A DNA stretch of 14,523 bases from Bacillota bacterium. Lineage in GTDB: Bacteria > Bacillota > Clostridia > Lachnospirales > Lachnospiraceae. The stretch covers positions 1-14,523 of the forward strand of contig JAEWMZ010000208.1 of the NCBI GenBank assembly GCA_023392995.1, in the 5' to 3' direction. The translations under genes and the position numbers were made by a program. Shown here in pieces: positions 1-7,640 of the stretch (position 1 is its first letter; each line of letters starts with the position of its first letter). The notes beneath the pieces are model-generated. The model saw only the letters and a program-made list of their open reading frames with translations. It was not told the origin of the DNA and did not search any database.

Positions 1-1
1 T

Positions 2-1405
2 CAAGGTCGAAAGGACAAGTCTCTCTGGACGGATAATGAGGAGGGTGAGCCAATTCATTTCACCCAATTTGAATCCGATATTGAAGAAGCGGATTCCATA
101 ACCTCAGAGATAAGACGATGGATTGATAATGGGGATGCAACCTATAAGGACTTCGCCGTCCTCTATCGTACCAATGCACAGTCTCGTCTTCTAGAAGAAA
201 AGATGATATTAAGAAACATTCCTTACCGGCTGATCGGAGGCGTGAACTTCTATTCCCGTAAGGAAATTAAAGATATCCTTGCTTATCTGAAGACGATTAA
301 CAATGGTTTGGACAGCCTCTCTACCAAGCGTATCATTAATGTTCCAAAGCGGGGAATCGGACTAACTACCGTTGACCGGGTGAATGATTATGCCCTGAAT
401 CATGACATGAGCTTTTACGATGCACTTACTCGGGCTCATTATATTCCTGGGCTGGAACGTGCCGCTTCCAAGCTTGCTCCCTTTGTCAGTATGATTGAAG
501 GTTTAAAATCCCGTATCAATCAGCCGGGCTATGCACTTAGCGGCCTGATTGATGATATTCTGGATGCAACCGGATATTTGAAGGAATTAGAGGAGGAAGG
601 CGACGAGGAGGCTTTGGAGCGCATCAGTAATATCAACGAGCTTGTGAACAAATTAGTAGCTTATGAGGAAAATGCTTTGGAGGAGCCCTCTTTGAGCGGC
701 TTTTTAGAAGAGGTTGCCTTGGTAGCAGATATTGATAATCTGGACGAGGATAGTGAAAAGGTTGTATTAATGACACTGCATAGTGCTAAAGGTCTGGAGT
801 TCCCTTATGTATATCTGTGCGGTATGGAGGAAGGAATCTTTCCTGGCTACATGTCAATTCACGCAGATAATCCAACGGAGGAAATCGAAGAGGAACGCCG
901 CTTATGCTATGTCGGAATAACAAGAGCCATGAAGCAGCTCTCCTTGTCTGCTGCAAAGCAGCGTATGCTGCGAGGTGAGTTCCAATATAACCGTCCTTCT
1001 CGTTTTGTCCATGAGATACCACGCTATCTGCTTAAGATGAGTATGGCAGAGCCACGCAAGCTTGGTATGGCACAAAAAAATGAAGCTTCCGGCAATGTGT
1101 TCCGCTTTACGGATACCTCCGCGTTTGACGACACCATCTTTGACAAGCAGCAAAAAGGAGGCTATCAGCAGTCGCAAGCCACCTATAAGCCCTATACGAC
1201 TCCTGCCGTCAAGCAATTTGAAGGAAAGCAGATGGGCACCTTAGATTATGAGGTAGGTGACACTGTGAAGCATATAAAATTTGGTGTTGGTCTTGTAACT
1301 AACATCACCAAGGGCGGTAAGGATTATGAGGTTACCGTAGACTTTCCTAATTTCGGTGTCAAAAAATTACTCTCTTCCTTTGCTAATTTAATCAAAATTA
1401 ATTAA
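2..1405 (+). CDS. pcrA: ATP-dependent DNA helicase PcrA/UvrD, C-terminal part (5' end outside window)
   Basis: This is a superfamily 1A 3'-5' DNA helicase acting in repair and in removal of blocks to replication. The frame is open from base 2, so the first methionine at 203 is internal and the gene is truncated by the window edge; about 467 codons remain. Visible helicase motifs are FAVLYRTNAQSR (motif IV region, nt about 155-190), the IPYRLIGGVNFYSRKEI block, LMTLHSAKGLEFPYVYLCG (motif V region, nt about 767-823) and LCYVGITRA (motif VI, nt 902-928). The nucleotide-binding motifs I-III must lie upstream. The last 50 or so residues (GDTVKHIKFGVGLV...) match the Tudor-like C-terminal domain through which PcrA contacts RNA polymerase. 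I see no good hairpin terminator after the stop, only an AT-rich tract. Confidence 0.95.
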   Translation, partial: QGRKDKSLWTDNEEGEPIHFTQFESDIEEADSITSEIRRWIDNGDATYKDFAVLYRTNAQSRLLEEKMILRNIPYRLIGGVNFYSRKEIKDILAYLKTINNGLDSLSTKRIINVPKRGIGLTTVDRVNDYALNHDMSFYDALTRAHYIPGLERAASKLAPFVSMIEGLKSRINQPGYALSGLIDDILDATGYLKELEEEGDEEALERISNINELVNKLVAYEENALEEPSLSGFLEEVALVADIDNLDEDSEKVVLMTLHSAKGLEFPYVYLCGMEEGIFPGYMSIHADNPTEEIEEERRLCYVGITRAMKQLSLSAAKQRMLRGEFQYNRPSRFVHEIPRYLLKMSMAEPRKLGMAQKNEASGNVFRFTDTSAFDDTIFDKQQKGGYQQSQATYKPYTTPAVKQFEGKQMGTLDYEVGDTVKHIKFGVGLVTNITKGGKDYEVTVDFPNFGVKKLLSSFANLIKIN

Positions 1406-1482
1406 ATACTATGTTATTGGCTTAAGCTTCGAATATTTTTAACATAATTTGAAATAATATAGTAAAGCAGTCCATTCTATGG

Positions 1483-1488
1483 TATAAT
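1483..1488 (+). promoter_or_regulatory. Candidate extended -10 promoter for the small acidic membrane protein
   Basis: A perfect TATAAT preceded by TGG (extended -10 form) lies 72 bp before the start codon at 1561. No good -35 box is present at 16-18 bp. A second TATAAT at 1535-1540, with a weak TACACA at 1511-1516, would start transcription inside the ribosome binding site, so the upstream box is the better candidate. Assignment is by eye. Confidence 0.45.
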
Positions 1489-1560
1489 ATAATTAATATT
1501 CATTAAGGGCTACACAGTAAATCTATTTACTTGTTATAATAAAAGAAGGGAAGTGTTTTC

Positions 1561-1836
1561 ATGGGAAATAAAATTGATGATCTTATTTGCGCAATTAGAT
1601 CAGGCGAATTGGTTCACAAAAAAGATCCTGGCGAAAAGGCAAAGAAAGTTGTTGTCTGTATATTGACAATCGTCGGTGCTATCGCTGCAATGGCTGCTAT
1701 CGCATATGCAGTTTATAGGTACATGAATCCGGATTATCTGGAAGATTTTGATGATGATTTCGATGATTATGAGGACGATGATGACGTTGAGGAGACAGCC
1801 GAGGAGGATACCTCTGACGGCACTTCCGAACAATAA
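1561..1836 (+). CDS. Small single-pass membrane protein with highly acidic C-terminal tail
   Basis: Function is not recognised. The 91 residues fall into three parts. Residues 1-28 are a short N-terminal segment ending in a basic KDPGEKAKK stretch. Residues about 29-53 are a hydrophobic helix (VVVCILTIVGAIAAMAAIAY). The remaining 35 or so residues are dominated by Asp and Glu (20 of 35, including DDFDDYEDDDD). The positive-inside rule suggests N-terminus in the cytoplasm and the acidic tail outside. I recall similar short proteins in Lachnospiraceae genomes, but no function follows from that. The start is supported by a GAAGGG ribosome binding site about 10 nt upstream. The gene stands alone: its own candidate promoter lies after pcrA and a strong terminator follows 34 bp after the stop. 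Confidence 0.8.
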   Translation: MGNKIDDLICAIRSGELVHKKDPGEKAKKVVVCILTIVGAIAAMAAIAYAVYRYMNPDYLEDFDDDFDDYEDDDDVEETAEEDTSDGTSEQ

Positions 1837-1864
1837 TCTAAAACATGCGTGTGTCACACACCCT

Positions 1865-1895
1865 AAAAAACAGCTGCCGGTTGGCAGCTGTTTTT
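1865..1895 (+). terminator. Rho-independent terminator, probably bidirectional
   Basis: A perfect 8-bp stem CAGCTGCC/GGCAGCTG (1871-1878 with 1883-1890) closes a GGTT loop. It is flanked by six A residues on the left and five T residues on the right. It ends the plus-strand small membrane protein gene. Because A and T runs flank both sides, it can also stop minus-strand transcription coming from htrA, whose stop codon is about 140 bp away. Confidence 0.9.
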
Positions 1896-2035
1896 ATTAT
1901 ATCTATATCTTTTCATTTTATTACATAAACATCATCTAACTTGGTTCGTAACGATAATTTAACTTTAATATCATTTACTGCATCTACTGCATCAAATAAT
2001 CTGTTCCGAGTTGGACTCTAAAGTAATACTTGAAC

Positions 2036-3460
2036 TTAATTCTTCTCTGCCAAAGTTACTTTCAAGGTCTTTTCTGTATACTTACCATTTTCCTTCGTCT
2101 GAATTACCAGATTAACCGACTGACCAGCCTTTTTAAAGCTGAGCGCACTTACCAGATCATCGATTTTCTCAATCTTTGCACTATCCAGGCCGGTAATGAT
2201 ATCACCCTGCTTTAACCCTGCATCTGCTGCCGGGGAATTATCTATAATGTCGTTAACATAGACTCCAATCGGCATATTGAAACGATCTGCATAAGCCTGT
2301 GTAACTTCCTGGGCGGTAGATGCATCAATTCCTAAAAAGCCTTGATCTGCGGTAGATACTACTTCACGGTTCATTAACTCATTAATGATCGGAACTGCCT
2401 TGGAAATTGGAATTGCATATCCCATTCCTTCGACTTCCTCTGATGCATATTTGACTGAATTAATACCAATTACCTGACCTGCTGCATTTAATAAAGCACC
2501 ACCGCTGTTACCAGGATTAATCGCTGCATCTGTCTGTAAAAGGGTCATTGTCTGATTATTAATAGTAACCTCTCTATTTACCGCGCTGATATAGCCAACG
2601 GTTACTGACTGTCCATAGCCAAGTGCATTACCAATGGCAATTGCCATCTCACCGGCTTTTACATCCTCAGAATTACCAAGGGTAGCAATTTTAATTGCCG
2701 CTGCTGTTTCCTCTGACAAATCCTTCATATTAACTGTTACAACTGCTAAGTCTGAATTAGCGTCTGCGCCCTTTATTGCTCCTGTAGCTGTTTTCTCATC
2801 TGCAAATACAATCTGAACGGTAGAAGCACCATCAATTACATGATTGTTGGTAGCAATGTATAGAGTAGATTTATCCTGCCCAATGATGATTCCTGAGCCG
2901 CTGCCCTGTGCTTCCTGACTGTAGGCTCTTCCAAAGAAATCATAATTCGTTGTTGTGATTGTAGAATTAATTGCTACAATAGAAGGCATTACACTCGCTG
3001 CCACCTGGGATACATCTGCTACAACGCCTTTCGTAGAGGTTGTTTCCGCTACCGCGTTGGTATCCTCAGTCGCCTCTGTCACCGTTGCCTGCAAATTTGA
3101 ACTGTTGCCATTATTCTTGCTATTCACCGGATTCGTTAAAGCGTAGTAGCCCTGGAAGGTACCTCCCGCTATTAATCCAAAGGCCATGGCTGCAGCCACT
3201 AATTTTACAAAGCCCGGAGTCTTTCTCTTTTTGTGGGGTTTCTTTTCCTCTACCGGAGCAGAACTTGCAGGATAAGTATATAGATTATCAAAGGAACTAT
3301 AGCCTTGATACGTATTGCTGCTCCCTGTGTTACCCGTCTCAGCGCTGCTCTTCGTATTACTATCTACACTGCTGAGGCTTGTGTTATCCTCACTAACATT
3401 TCTGGAATCAGTCGTTCCATCCGTATATCCATCTGGCTGATGATTAAATTCGTTGTTCAT
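2036..3460 (-). CDS. HtrA/DegP-type membrane-anchored serine protease with PDZ domain
   Basis: This is an S1C-family quality-control protease that degrades misfolded proteins outside the membrane. Residues 1-80 are a Ser/Thr/Asn-rich, presumably cytoplasmic N-terminus ending in a basic KKPHKKRK stretch. A single hydrophobic segment follows at about 84-108, acting as a signal anchor. A Thr-rich linker leads to the trypsin-like domain (about 150-365) with the complete triad: His207 in TNNHVIDGAS, Asp237 in NSDLAVV, and Ser319 in INPGNSGGAL. One PDZ domain occupies about 373-470 (FLGIDA ... SPAADAGLKQGDIITGL). The length of 474 is normal for Gram-positive HtrA proteins with one PDZ. The start follows GAAAGGAG at good spacing. 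The gene is monocistronic; upstream is a long palindrome, and downstream is the terminator at 1871-1890. Which paralogue (HtrA, HtrB or YycK-like) cannot be decided. Confidence 0.95.
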   Translation of the reverse strand: MNNEFNHQPDGYTDGTTDSRNVSEDNTSLSSVDSNTKSSAETGNTGSSNTYQGYSSFDNLYTYPASSAPVEEKKPHKKRKTPGFVKLVAAAMAFGLIAGGTFQGYYALTNPVNSKNNGNSSNLQATVTEATEDTNAVAETTSTKGVVADVSQVAASVMPSIVAINSTITTTNYDFFGRAYSQEAQGSGSGIIIGQDKSTLYIATNNHVIDGASTVQIVFADEKTATGAIKGADANSDLAVVTVNMKDLSEETAAAIKIATLGNSEDVKAGEMAIAIGNALGYGQSVTVGYISAVNREVTINNQTMTLLQTDAAINPGNSGGALLNAAGQVIGINSVKYASEEVEGMGYAIPISKAVPIINELMNREVVSTADQGFLGIDASTAQEVTQAYADRFNMPIGVYVNDIIDNSPAADAGLKQGDIITGLDSAKIEKIDDLVSALSFKKAGQSVNLVIQTKENGKYTEKTLKVTLAEKN

Positions 3461-3488
3461 AAAAACGCTCCTTTCAAAATGTTATCTA

Positions 3489-3642
3489 ATAGGGAATTGT
3501 GAAACTCATTAACTAAAGCTATTGTATACACAACAAATACTGTTTCGAAGCGGAAGCTAAGCCCGAAGGAAGCATTGGAGCGAAGAAATAGCATTTGCTG
3601 TGTATACAATTGTAAATACTATATTGTTTCGCAATTGCCTAT
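3489..3642. repeat. 154-bp imperfect palindrome, candidate dispersed or MITE-like repeat, in the htrA-pheA gap
   Basis: Two nested arm pairs share one symmetry axis at 3565.5. The inner arms are 26 bp (3521-3546 and 3585-3610), matching at 23 of 26 positions and starting with a perfect ATTGTATACACA. The outer arms are 17 bp (3489-3505 and 3626-3642), matching at 15 of 17. Between inner and outer arms lie 15-20 unpaired bases on each side, equal in length. The 38-nt centre is purine-rich and contains GGAAGC twice plus GAAGC and GGAGC variants. The remainder of the 305-nt gap (3461-3765) is AT-rich, with the htrA ribosome binding site at its left end and no clear pheA terminator. No convincing target-site duplication is seen. 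Calling it a mobile or dispersed repeat is inference from its shape. Confidence 0.7.
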
Positions 3643-3765
3643 GATATTTAATTTTGTTTGATCAGGTATTATCCTGTTATCTCCTTTTAATAAGAACAGT
3701 TTAACAACAAATTATGTTCACTTTGTGTTTTGTTTTTGAAAAAATTATGAAGAAAAGATATGTTT

Positions 3766-4902
3766 TTATCGAACCGGTATATAACAGCCAAGAATTTTCA
3801 TCTCGATTGCCTCTTCATTAATACAATGCAGTGCATTTTTTACGGCCGGAGAATCAAGTCCACCTTCAATGTCAACAAAGAAGCGGTATGCAAAAGCCTT
3901 TCCGGTGATCGGTCTGGATTCAATCTTCGTCATATTAATATTATTATAGATAAAATGACTCAGCATATGATACAAGGAACCGCTCTTATGCGGCAGCTCA
4001 AAACAGATACTGGTACGATCCGCACCCTTAGTATATATCTTTTTATTTGAAATAACAATGAATCTGGTTGTATTATTATCCTCATCTTGTATGGAAGCCT
4101 GCAATAGCTGTAAACCAAAAACCTCCCCGGCGCGTTTACTTGCAATCGCAGCTTTTGTAAAATCATTTTCTTCTAATATAAAACGAGCACTTCCAGAGGT
4201 ACTTCCACCTTCTATTTGCTTCACATTCGGAAATTGCTTGAGAAATCCGGAGCACTGCTGCAATCCCTGCTTATGCGAATAGATTCTTTTAATATTGCAC
4301 AACTTAGATCCCGGCAAACCCCAAAGATTATGCTCGATCTTTACCATATGCTCGCCGATGATAACGTTATCATATTCTGACAGCAGATCGTAGATATCGG
4401 ACAATGTACCTGTAGAGGAATTCTCAATCGGAAGAACCCCATAATCTGCCTTCCCTTCCTGGATTGCCTGCATTACCTCTTTAAAGGTACTCATAGCGAT
4501 TTTGCTTACATCGCAATCAAAATACTCTATCATCGCCTGTTCGGTATAAGAGCCCCGCTCCCCAAAGTATGCTACCTTGGTATTATGGTAAACACTTGGC
4601 TTTTCAACCTCTGTTAAACCAAGACCTTCCATATTATCCAACAAGGTATACTGGAGTCTTCGGCTTAAAGACATAATTTGCTTAAACAAATCAGAAATTG
4701 CCTTCTGATTAAATTCGTTATTGGTGAGTGCTGTTAAGGCAGCCAGCTTTTCTTCCTCTCTGGCTGCATCAAATATGGGTTTACCAACACTTTGCTTATA
4801 AGTAGCAACATCGATGGCTAATTTCATCCGCTCCTCAATTAATTCTACGATCTTACGATCCACTTCATCAATTTTACCACGGCTCTCAAGTAAATCAATC
4901 AT
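3766..4902 (-). CDS. pheA: Bifunctional chorismate mutase / prephenate dehydratase (P-protein)
   Basis: The enzyme converts chorismate to prephenate and then to phenylpyruvate, the committed branch to phenylalanine. Residues 1-90 form an AroQ-type chorismate mutase. The active-site residues known from the E. coli P-protein are all present at matching spacing: Arg8, Arg25, Lys36, Asp45, Arg48, Glu49 and Gln84. The prephenate dehydratase domain runs about 108-285 (AYFGERGSYTEQA, VLPIENSSTGT) and ends in the catalytic TTRF at 278-281. The ACT domain (about 296-375) carries GSLY (308-311) and ESRP (328-331), the phenylalanine-binding motifs, so feedback inhibition is expected. The start is supported by GGAGG six nt upstream. 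The 5' leader of about 105 nt shows no T-box sequence or attenuator hairpin. No other aromatic genes are adjacent. Confidence 0.96.
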   Translation of the reverse strand: MIDLLESRGKIDEVDRKIVELIEERMKLAIDVATYKQSVGKPIFDAAREEEKLAALTALTNNEFNQKAISDLFKQIMSLSRRLQYTLLDNMEGLGLTEVEKPSVYHNTKVAYFGERGSYTEQAMIEYFDCDVSKIAMSTFKEVMQAIQEGKADYGVLPIENSSTGTLSDIYDLLSEYDNVIIGEHMVKIEHNLWGLPGSKLCNIKRIYSHKQGLQQCSGFLKQFPNVKQIEGGSTSGSARFILEENDFTKAAIASKRAGEVFGLQLLQASIQDEDNNTTRFIVISNKKIYTKGADRTSICFELPHKSGSLYHMLSHFIYNNINMTKIESRPITGKAFAYRFFVDIEGGLDSPAVKNALHCINEEAIEMKILGCYIPVR

Positions 4903-5014
4903 CCATTTCCTCCGTTCGTCCTGAAAAGCAGGAACTAATAGTATTATTCAAGCTGATATTCATTCTATCATTTCTTAACAAATATACAACAGCCTCTTCT
5001 AGGAATCTTGCATT

Positions 5015-5043
5015 ATTATACTATTTCATTATCTTTTATTCAA
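5015..5043 (-). promoter_or_regulatory. Sigma-A-type promoter for pheA
   Basis: On the minus strand, TTGAAT (5038-5043) and a perfect TATAAT (5015-5020) are separated by exactly 17 bp. The predicted start of transcription near 5008 leaves a leader of about 105 nt before the pheA ATG. The leader contains only a weak 5-bp hairpin (4919-4933) beside the ribosome binding site. Confidence 0.65.
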
Positions 5044-5112
5044 CTGGAAACCTTGCAGCCTGACAGAACTTTTTATCTGCTGCCTGCTATAAGATTAGTC
5101 TTCTGGTCCTTA

Positions 5113-5141
5113 TTGCATAATTTTGCTGACAGAGATATAAT
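5113..5141 (+). promoter_or_regulatory. Candidate promoter for the beta-propeller protein
   Basis: A perfect TATAAT at 5136-5141 lies 17 bp downstream of TTGCAT (5113-5118), a weak -35 box. The predicted transcript starts near 5148, giving a leader of about 55 nt to the ATG at 5203. This and the pheA promoter together account for the 300-nt divergent gap 4903-5202; nothing else is evident there. Confidence 0.5.
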
Positions 5142-5202
5142 GAAATAGATCGAATAAAGTAATATTTTAAACTTAGAATATAAATTCCTGGAGGTAGGAC
5201 AC

Positions 5203-6264
5203 ATGGCAAAGCTCATCACAAGGGTAATCTTAACCCTTACAATTCTCACCGTCGCTGCAGCGGCAGGTATCTATTATTATAACCTGGACCGTACCTATTA
5301 TAATTCGGACGATGAGCTTGGTAATACTGCGGGAAACATATATAACGGCGGTCTCTTCTGCGAGCAGGATGGAAAAATCTATTTCAGCAATAATAATGCA
5401 GACGGCAGCCTCTTTGTTACCAATGATACCTTAAGCAGCTTCCGGCAGATTAGTAAGGCTAAGGCAGTCTATATCAATGCTGATGACGATTACATTTATT
5501 ATATTCAAGCCAATAATACAAAGAAGAGTTCCAATGACAATTTAATGGTTTATTATAATACAGGTGCTTATCGTATTAAACACAACGGATCAGAATTAAA
5601 GGCCTATACCGCTGATCCCAGTGCCTATCTCACCTTAAAAGGTAATTATCTGTATCTCCAAAAATATAATGTGGATTACGGCCTCTGCTTATACCGTTAT
5701 AAAATAGACCGAAAAGAAGAACGTATACTGGTTAAGGATGATGTAATTCCTGTAAAAGCGGAAGGTAATTCCCTGTATTTCTCTGGAAATTCGAAAGACT
5801 TTAATATTCATTCCCTGGATTTACTTAGTTATACCTCTCATCCTGTCATCGAAGGTTCTTACCTTTATCCGATTTACTTTGGAGATTATATTTACTATAT
5901 TAATAAGAATGATAATAACAAATTGTACCGTATGAATCAGTCTGGAACAAAGCCTGAAAAGCTGGTGAATCAATATTGCTCTACTTACAATATTACGAAC
6001 AGCGGAAAATATGTCTATTATCAGGCAGTGAATAAGAAGGCGAAGGGTATTTATCGGTTGAATCTGGATACGATGAAGGACGAGCTTATGCTCTCAGGTG
6101 AATATAAACAGATTAATATTACCAAGGATTATGTCTTCTTCCAGGATATGGACGGAGCAAATACCTATTTTGCAATAGCGGATGGCGATCCTCTGGTGAA
6201 TCGATTCCAGGCTCCAACCTTAGCAGATCTGATTTCACCGACGCCTTCAGCTGCGGCTAAATAA
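5203..6264 (+). CDS. Signal-anchored DUF5050-like beta-propeller protein
   Basis: The biochemical function is unknown. Residues 5-24 form a hydrophobic N-terminal segment (signal peptide or anchor), so the rest should lie outside the membrane. The body is rich in Tyr and Asn. It carries seven short beta-strand motifs of the pattern aromatic-x-aromatic-aromatic: KIYFSN (59-64 region), YIYYIQ (97), YLYLQK (149), SLYFSG (190), YIYYIN (229), YVYYQA (270) and YVFFQD (310). They are spaced about 40 residues apart, which suggests seven propeller blades. This resembles DUF5050 (low-density-lipoprotein-receptor-like YWTD propellers) of clostridia. The C-terminus ends in a Pro/Ala-rich tail. GGAGG at 5190-5194, eight nt before ATG, sets the start. 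The last 18 bp overlap the 3' end of folC on the other strand. Confidence 0.85.
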   Translation: MAKLITRVILTLTILTVAAAAGIYYYNLDRTYYNSDDELGNTAGNIYNGGLFCEQDGKIYFSNNNADGSLFVTNDTLSSFRQISKAKAVYINADDDYIYYIQANNTKKSSNDNLMVYYNTGAYRIKHNGSELKAYTADPSAYLTLKGNYLYLQKYNVDYGLCLYRYKIDRKEERILVKDDVIPVKAEGNSLYFSGNSKDFNIHSLDLLSYTSHPVIEGSYLYPIYFGDYIYYINKNDNNKLYRMNQSGTKPEKLVNQYCSTYNITNSGKYVYYQAVNKKAKGIYRLNLDTMKDELMLSGEYKQINITKDYVFFQDMDGANTYFAIADGDPLVNRFQAPTLADLISPTPSAAAK

Positions 6265-7569
6265 GGCGTGCTTCACCTCTGCCAAATAGGATAATGAACC
6301 AAACGCAAGGATCACATCCTCCTCTTCTGCCCCATCATATGCTAGCTTAATTGCCTTTGGAACTGTTATAGCATCGATAACAGTACAATTGCTATATTTC
6401 TCAGCCTCTATCGCCAGCTGCGAGGAGGCTAAGGCTCTTTCATTGTTCGGCGTAACCGTAATGATTTTATAAGCCAAAGGCGCCATATGTTCTAAAATCT
6501 TACCATACTCCTTATCTGCTAACACTCCAACAATATAGATCAATCTTTTCTTATAAAAATATTGCAGCAGTGTTTTCTTTAGATGCAAAGCAGCATCTTC
6601 ATTATGTGCTCCGTCAATGATAAAATAGGGTTCTTTGGCCAGAATTTCAAAGCGGCCTCCCCATTGTGCCTGAGACAAGCCTCTTGCCCTTGAACTTATA
6701 TCAATCCGGTAACCTAACCTTTGCAGAAGATCGATGGTGCCCAAGGCTAACAGCGCATTCTTCCCTTGATATTCTCCCAGCATCTTAAGCTCATACTCTT
6801 GTCCGTGATACAAAAAGCTGGTCGCTTTCAGACGATAGCTTAACTGAACCAGCTCCGTTTCCTCCAGCACAGTTAATTCTGCATTTCTTTCTTCACAGGT
6901 CTCTCTTAGCGCCACAAGCACACGTGGATCATTATTACAGGTTATGACCGGTACTCCCTGCTTTATGATTCCAGCCTTTTCCCTTGCGATCTTCTCCAAG
7001 GTATCCCCCAGAAACTGCATGTGATCCCTACTTATGGATGTAATAACACAGCAGATTGGATGCATGATTACATTTGTCGCATCCAATCTACCGCCCAATC
7101 CAACCTCTATGATTGCAAAATCCACCTTCTGCTGCTTCATATATAGAATAGCCATTGCAGTCTCGATCTCAAAGGCTGTCGGATGGTGAAAGCCCTCCCT
7201 GGTCATAGCTTCACAAGCGGCTTTAATAGGAATTAGGGCGGAACAGATTCCGGCTTCTGTAATAGCTTCATTCTTAATCTGATTGTTCTCGTTATTTCTG
7301 GATAACTGTATGCTCTCCTGATACTGAAAGACTGCCGGAGAGATATATCTCCCCACCAAATATCCCTGTGCAGCAAGTACGGAGGCAATCAGGGCTGTTG
7401 TTGATCCCTTTCCATTGGTTCCTGCAACATGTATGATGTTCAGCGAGTCCTGGGGATTATCCAGTCTTCTCATCAGCTCTGTGATCGTCTCCAGCCCAAG
7501 CTTACTGCCATATTGATTTGAATTGTCTATAAATGCTCTTGCTTCTTCGTAAGTCATAATTATGTCCAT
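6247..7569 (-). CDS. folC: Bifunctional folylpolyglutamate synthase / dihydrofolate synthase
   Basis: The enzyme is a Mur-ligase-type ATP-dependent enzyme. It adds glutamate to dihydropteroate and to tetrahydrofolates in the cytoplasm. Key motifs are the P-loop AGTNGKGST (49-57), EVGLGGRLDATN (155-166), SRDHMQFLGDT (180-190), EKAGIIK (197-203), GEYQGKNALLAL (265-276) and DGAHNEDA (319-326). The length of 440 is typical. The start is uncertain. ATG at 7569 has AGGGAG only one nt upstream, while the methionine at residue 5 (7557) gives the family-typical beginning MTYEEA but has the same AGGGAG 13 nt away; an in-frame stop lies three codons before 7569. It follows the rlmI-like gene by 71 bp in the same direction. 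The 3' end overlaps the convergent propeller gene with no terminator between. Confidence 0.95.
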   Translation of the reverse strand: MDIIMTYEEARAFIDNSNQYGSKLGLETITELMRRLDNPQDSLNIIHVAGTNGKGSTTALIASVLAAQGYLVGRYISPAVFQYQESIQLSRNNENNQIKNEAITEAGICSALIPIKAACEAMTREGFHHPTAFEIETAMAILYMKQQKVDFAIIEVGLGGRLDATNVIMHPICCVITSISRDHMQFLGDTLEKIAREKAGIIKQGVPVITCNNDPRVLVALRETCEERNAELTVLEETELVQLSYRLKATSFLYHGQEYELKMLGEYQGKNALLALGTIDLLQRLGYRIDISSRARGLSQAQWGGRFEILAKEPYFIIDGAHNEDAALHLKKTLLQYFYKKRLIYIVGVLADKEYGKILEHMAPLAYKIITVTPNNERALASSQLAIEAEKYSNCTVIDAITVPKAIKLAYDGAEEEDVILAFGSLSYLAEVKHALFSRS

Positions 7570-7640
7570 GCTCCCTTACTGCACACATCGCTAGGATCGT
7601 GTCAGTATGGACTTCCTCCTTCTCCGGTTATTCTTATTTC

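Noticed and set aside
786..1216. Minus-strand open frames inside pcrA and similar antisense frames inside other genes
   Set aside because: They lie wholly inside well-supported genes, lack ribosome binding sites, and resemble no family.
1406..1440. pcrA terminator
   Set aside because: GCTTAAGC and a short T run are present, but the stem is too short and weak to call.
3489..3642. Complete transposon or insertion sequence
   Set aside because: At 154 bp there is no room for a transposase, and no clear target-site duplication flanks the arms.
4903..5014. T-box or attenuator in the pheA leader
   Set aside because: The leader is only about 105 nt, with no T-box core sequence and only a weak 5-bp hairpin; control is more likely through the ACT domain.
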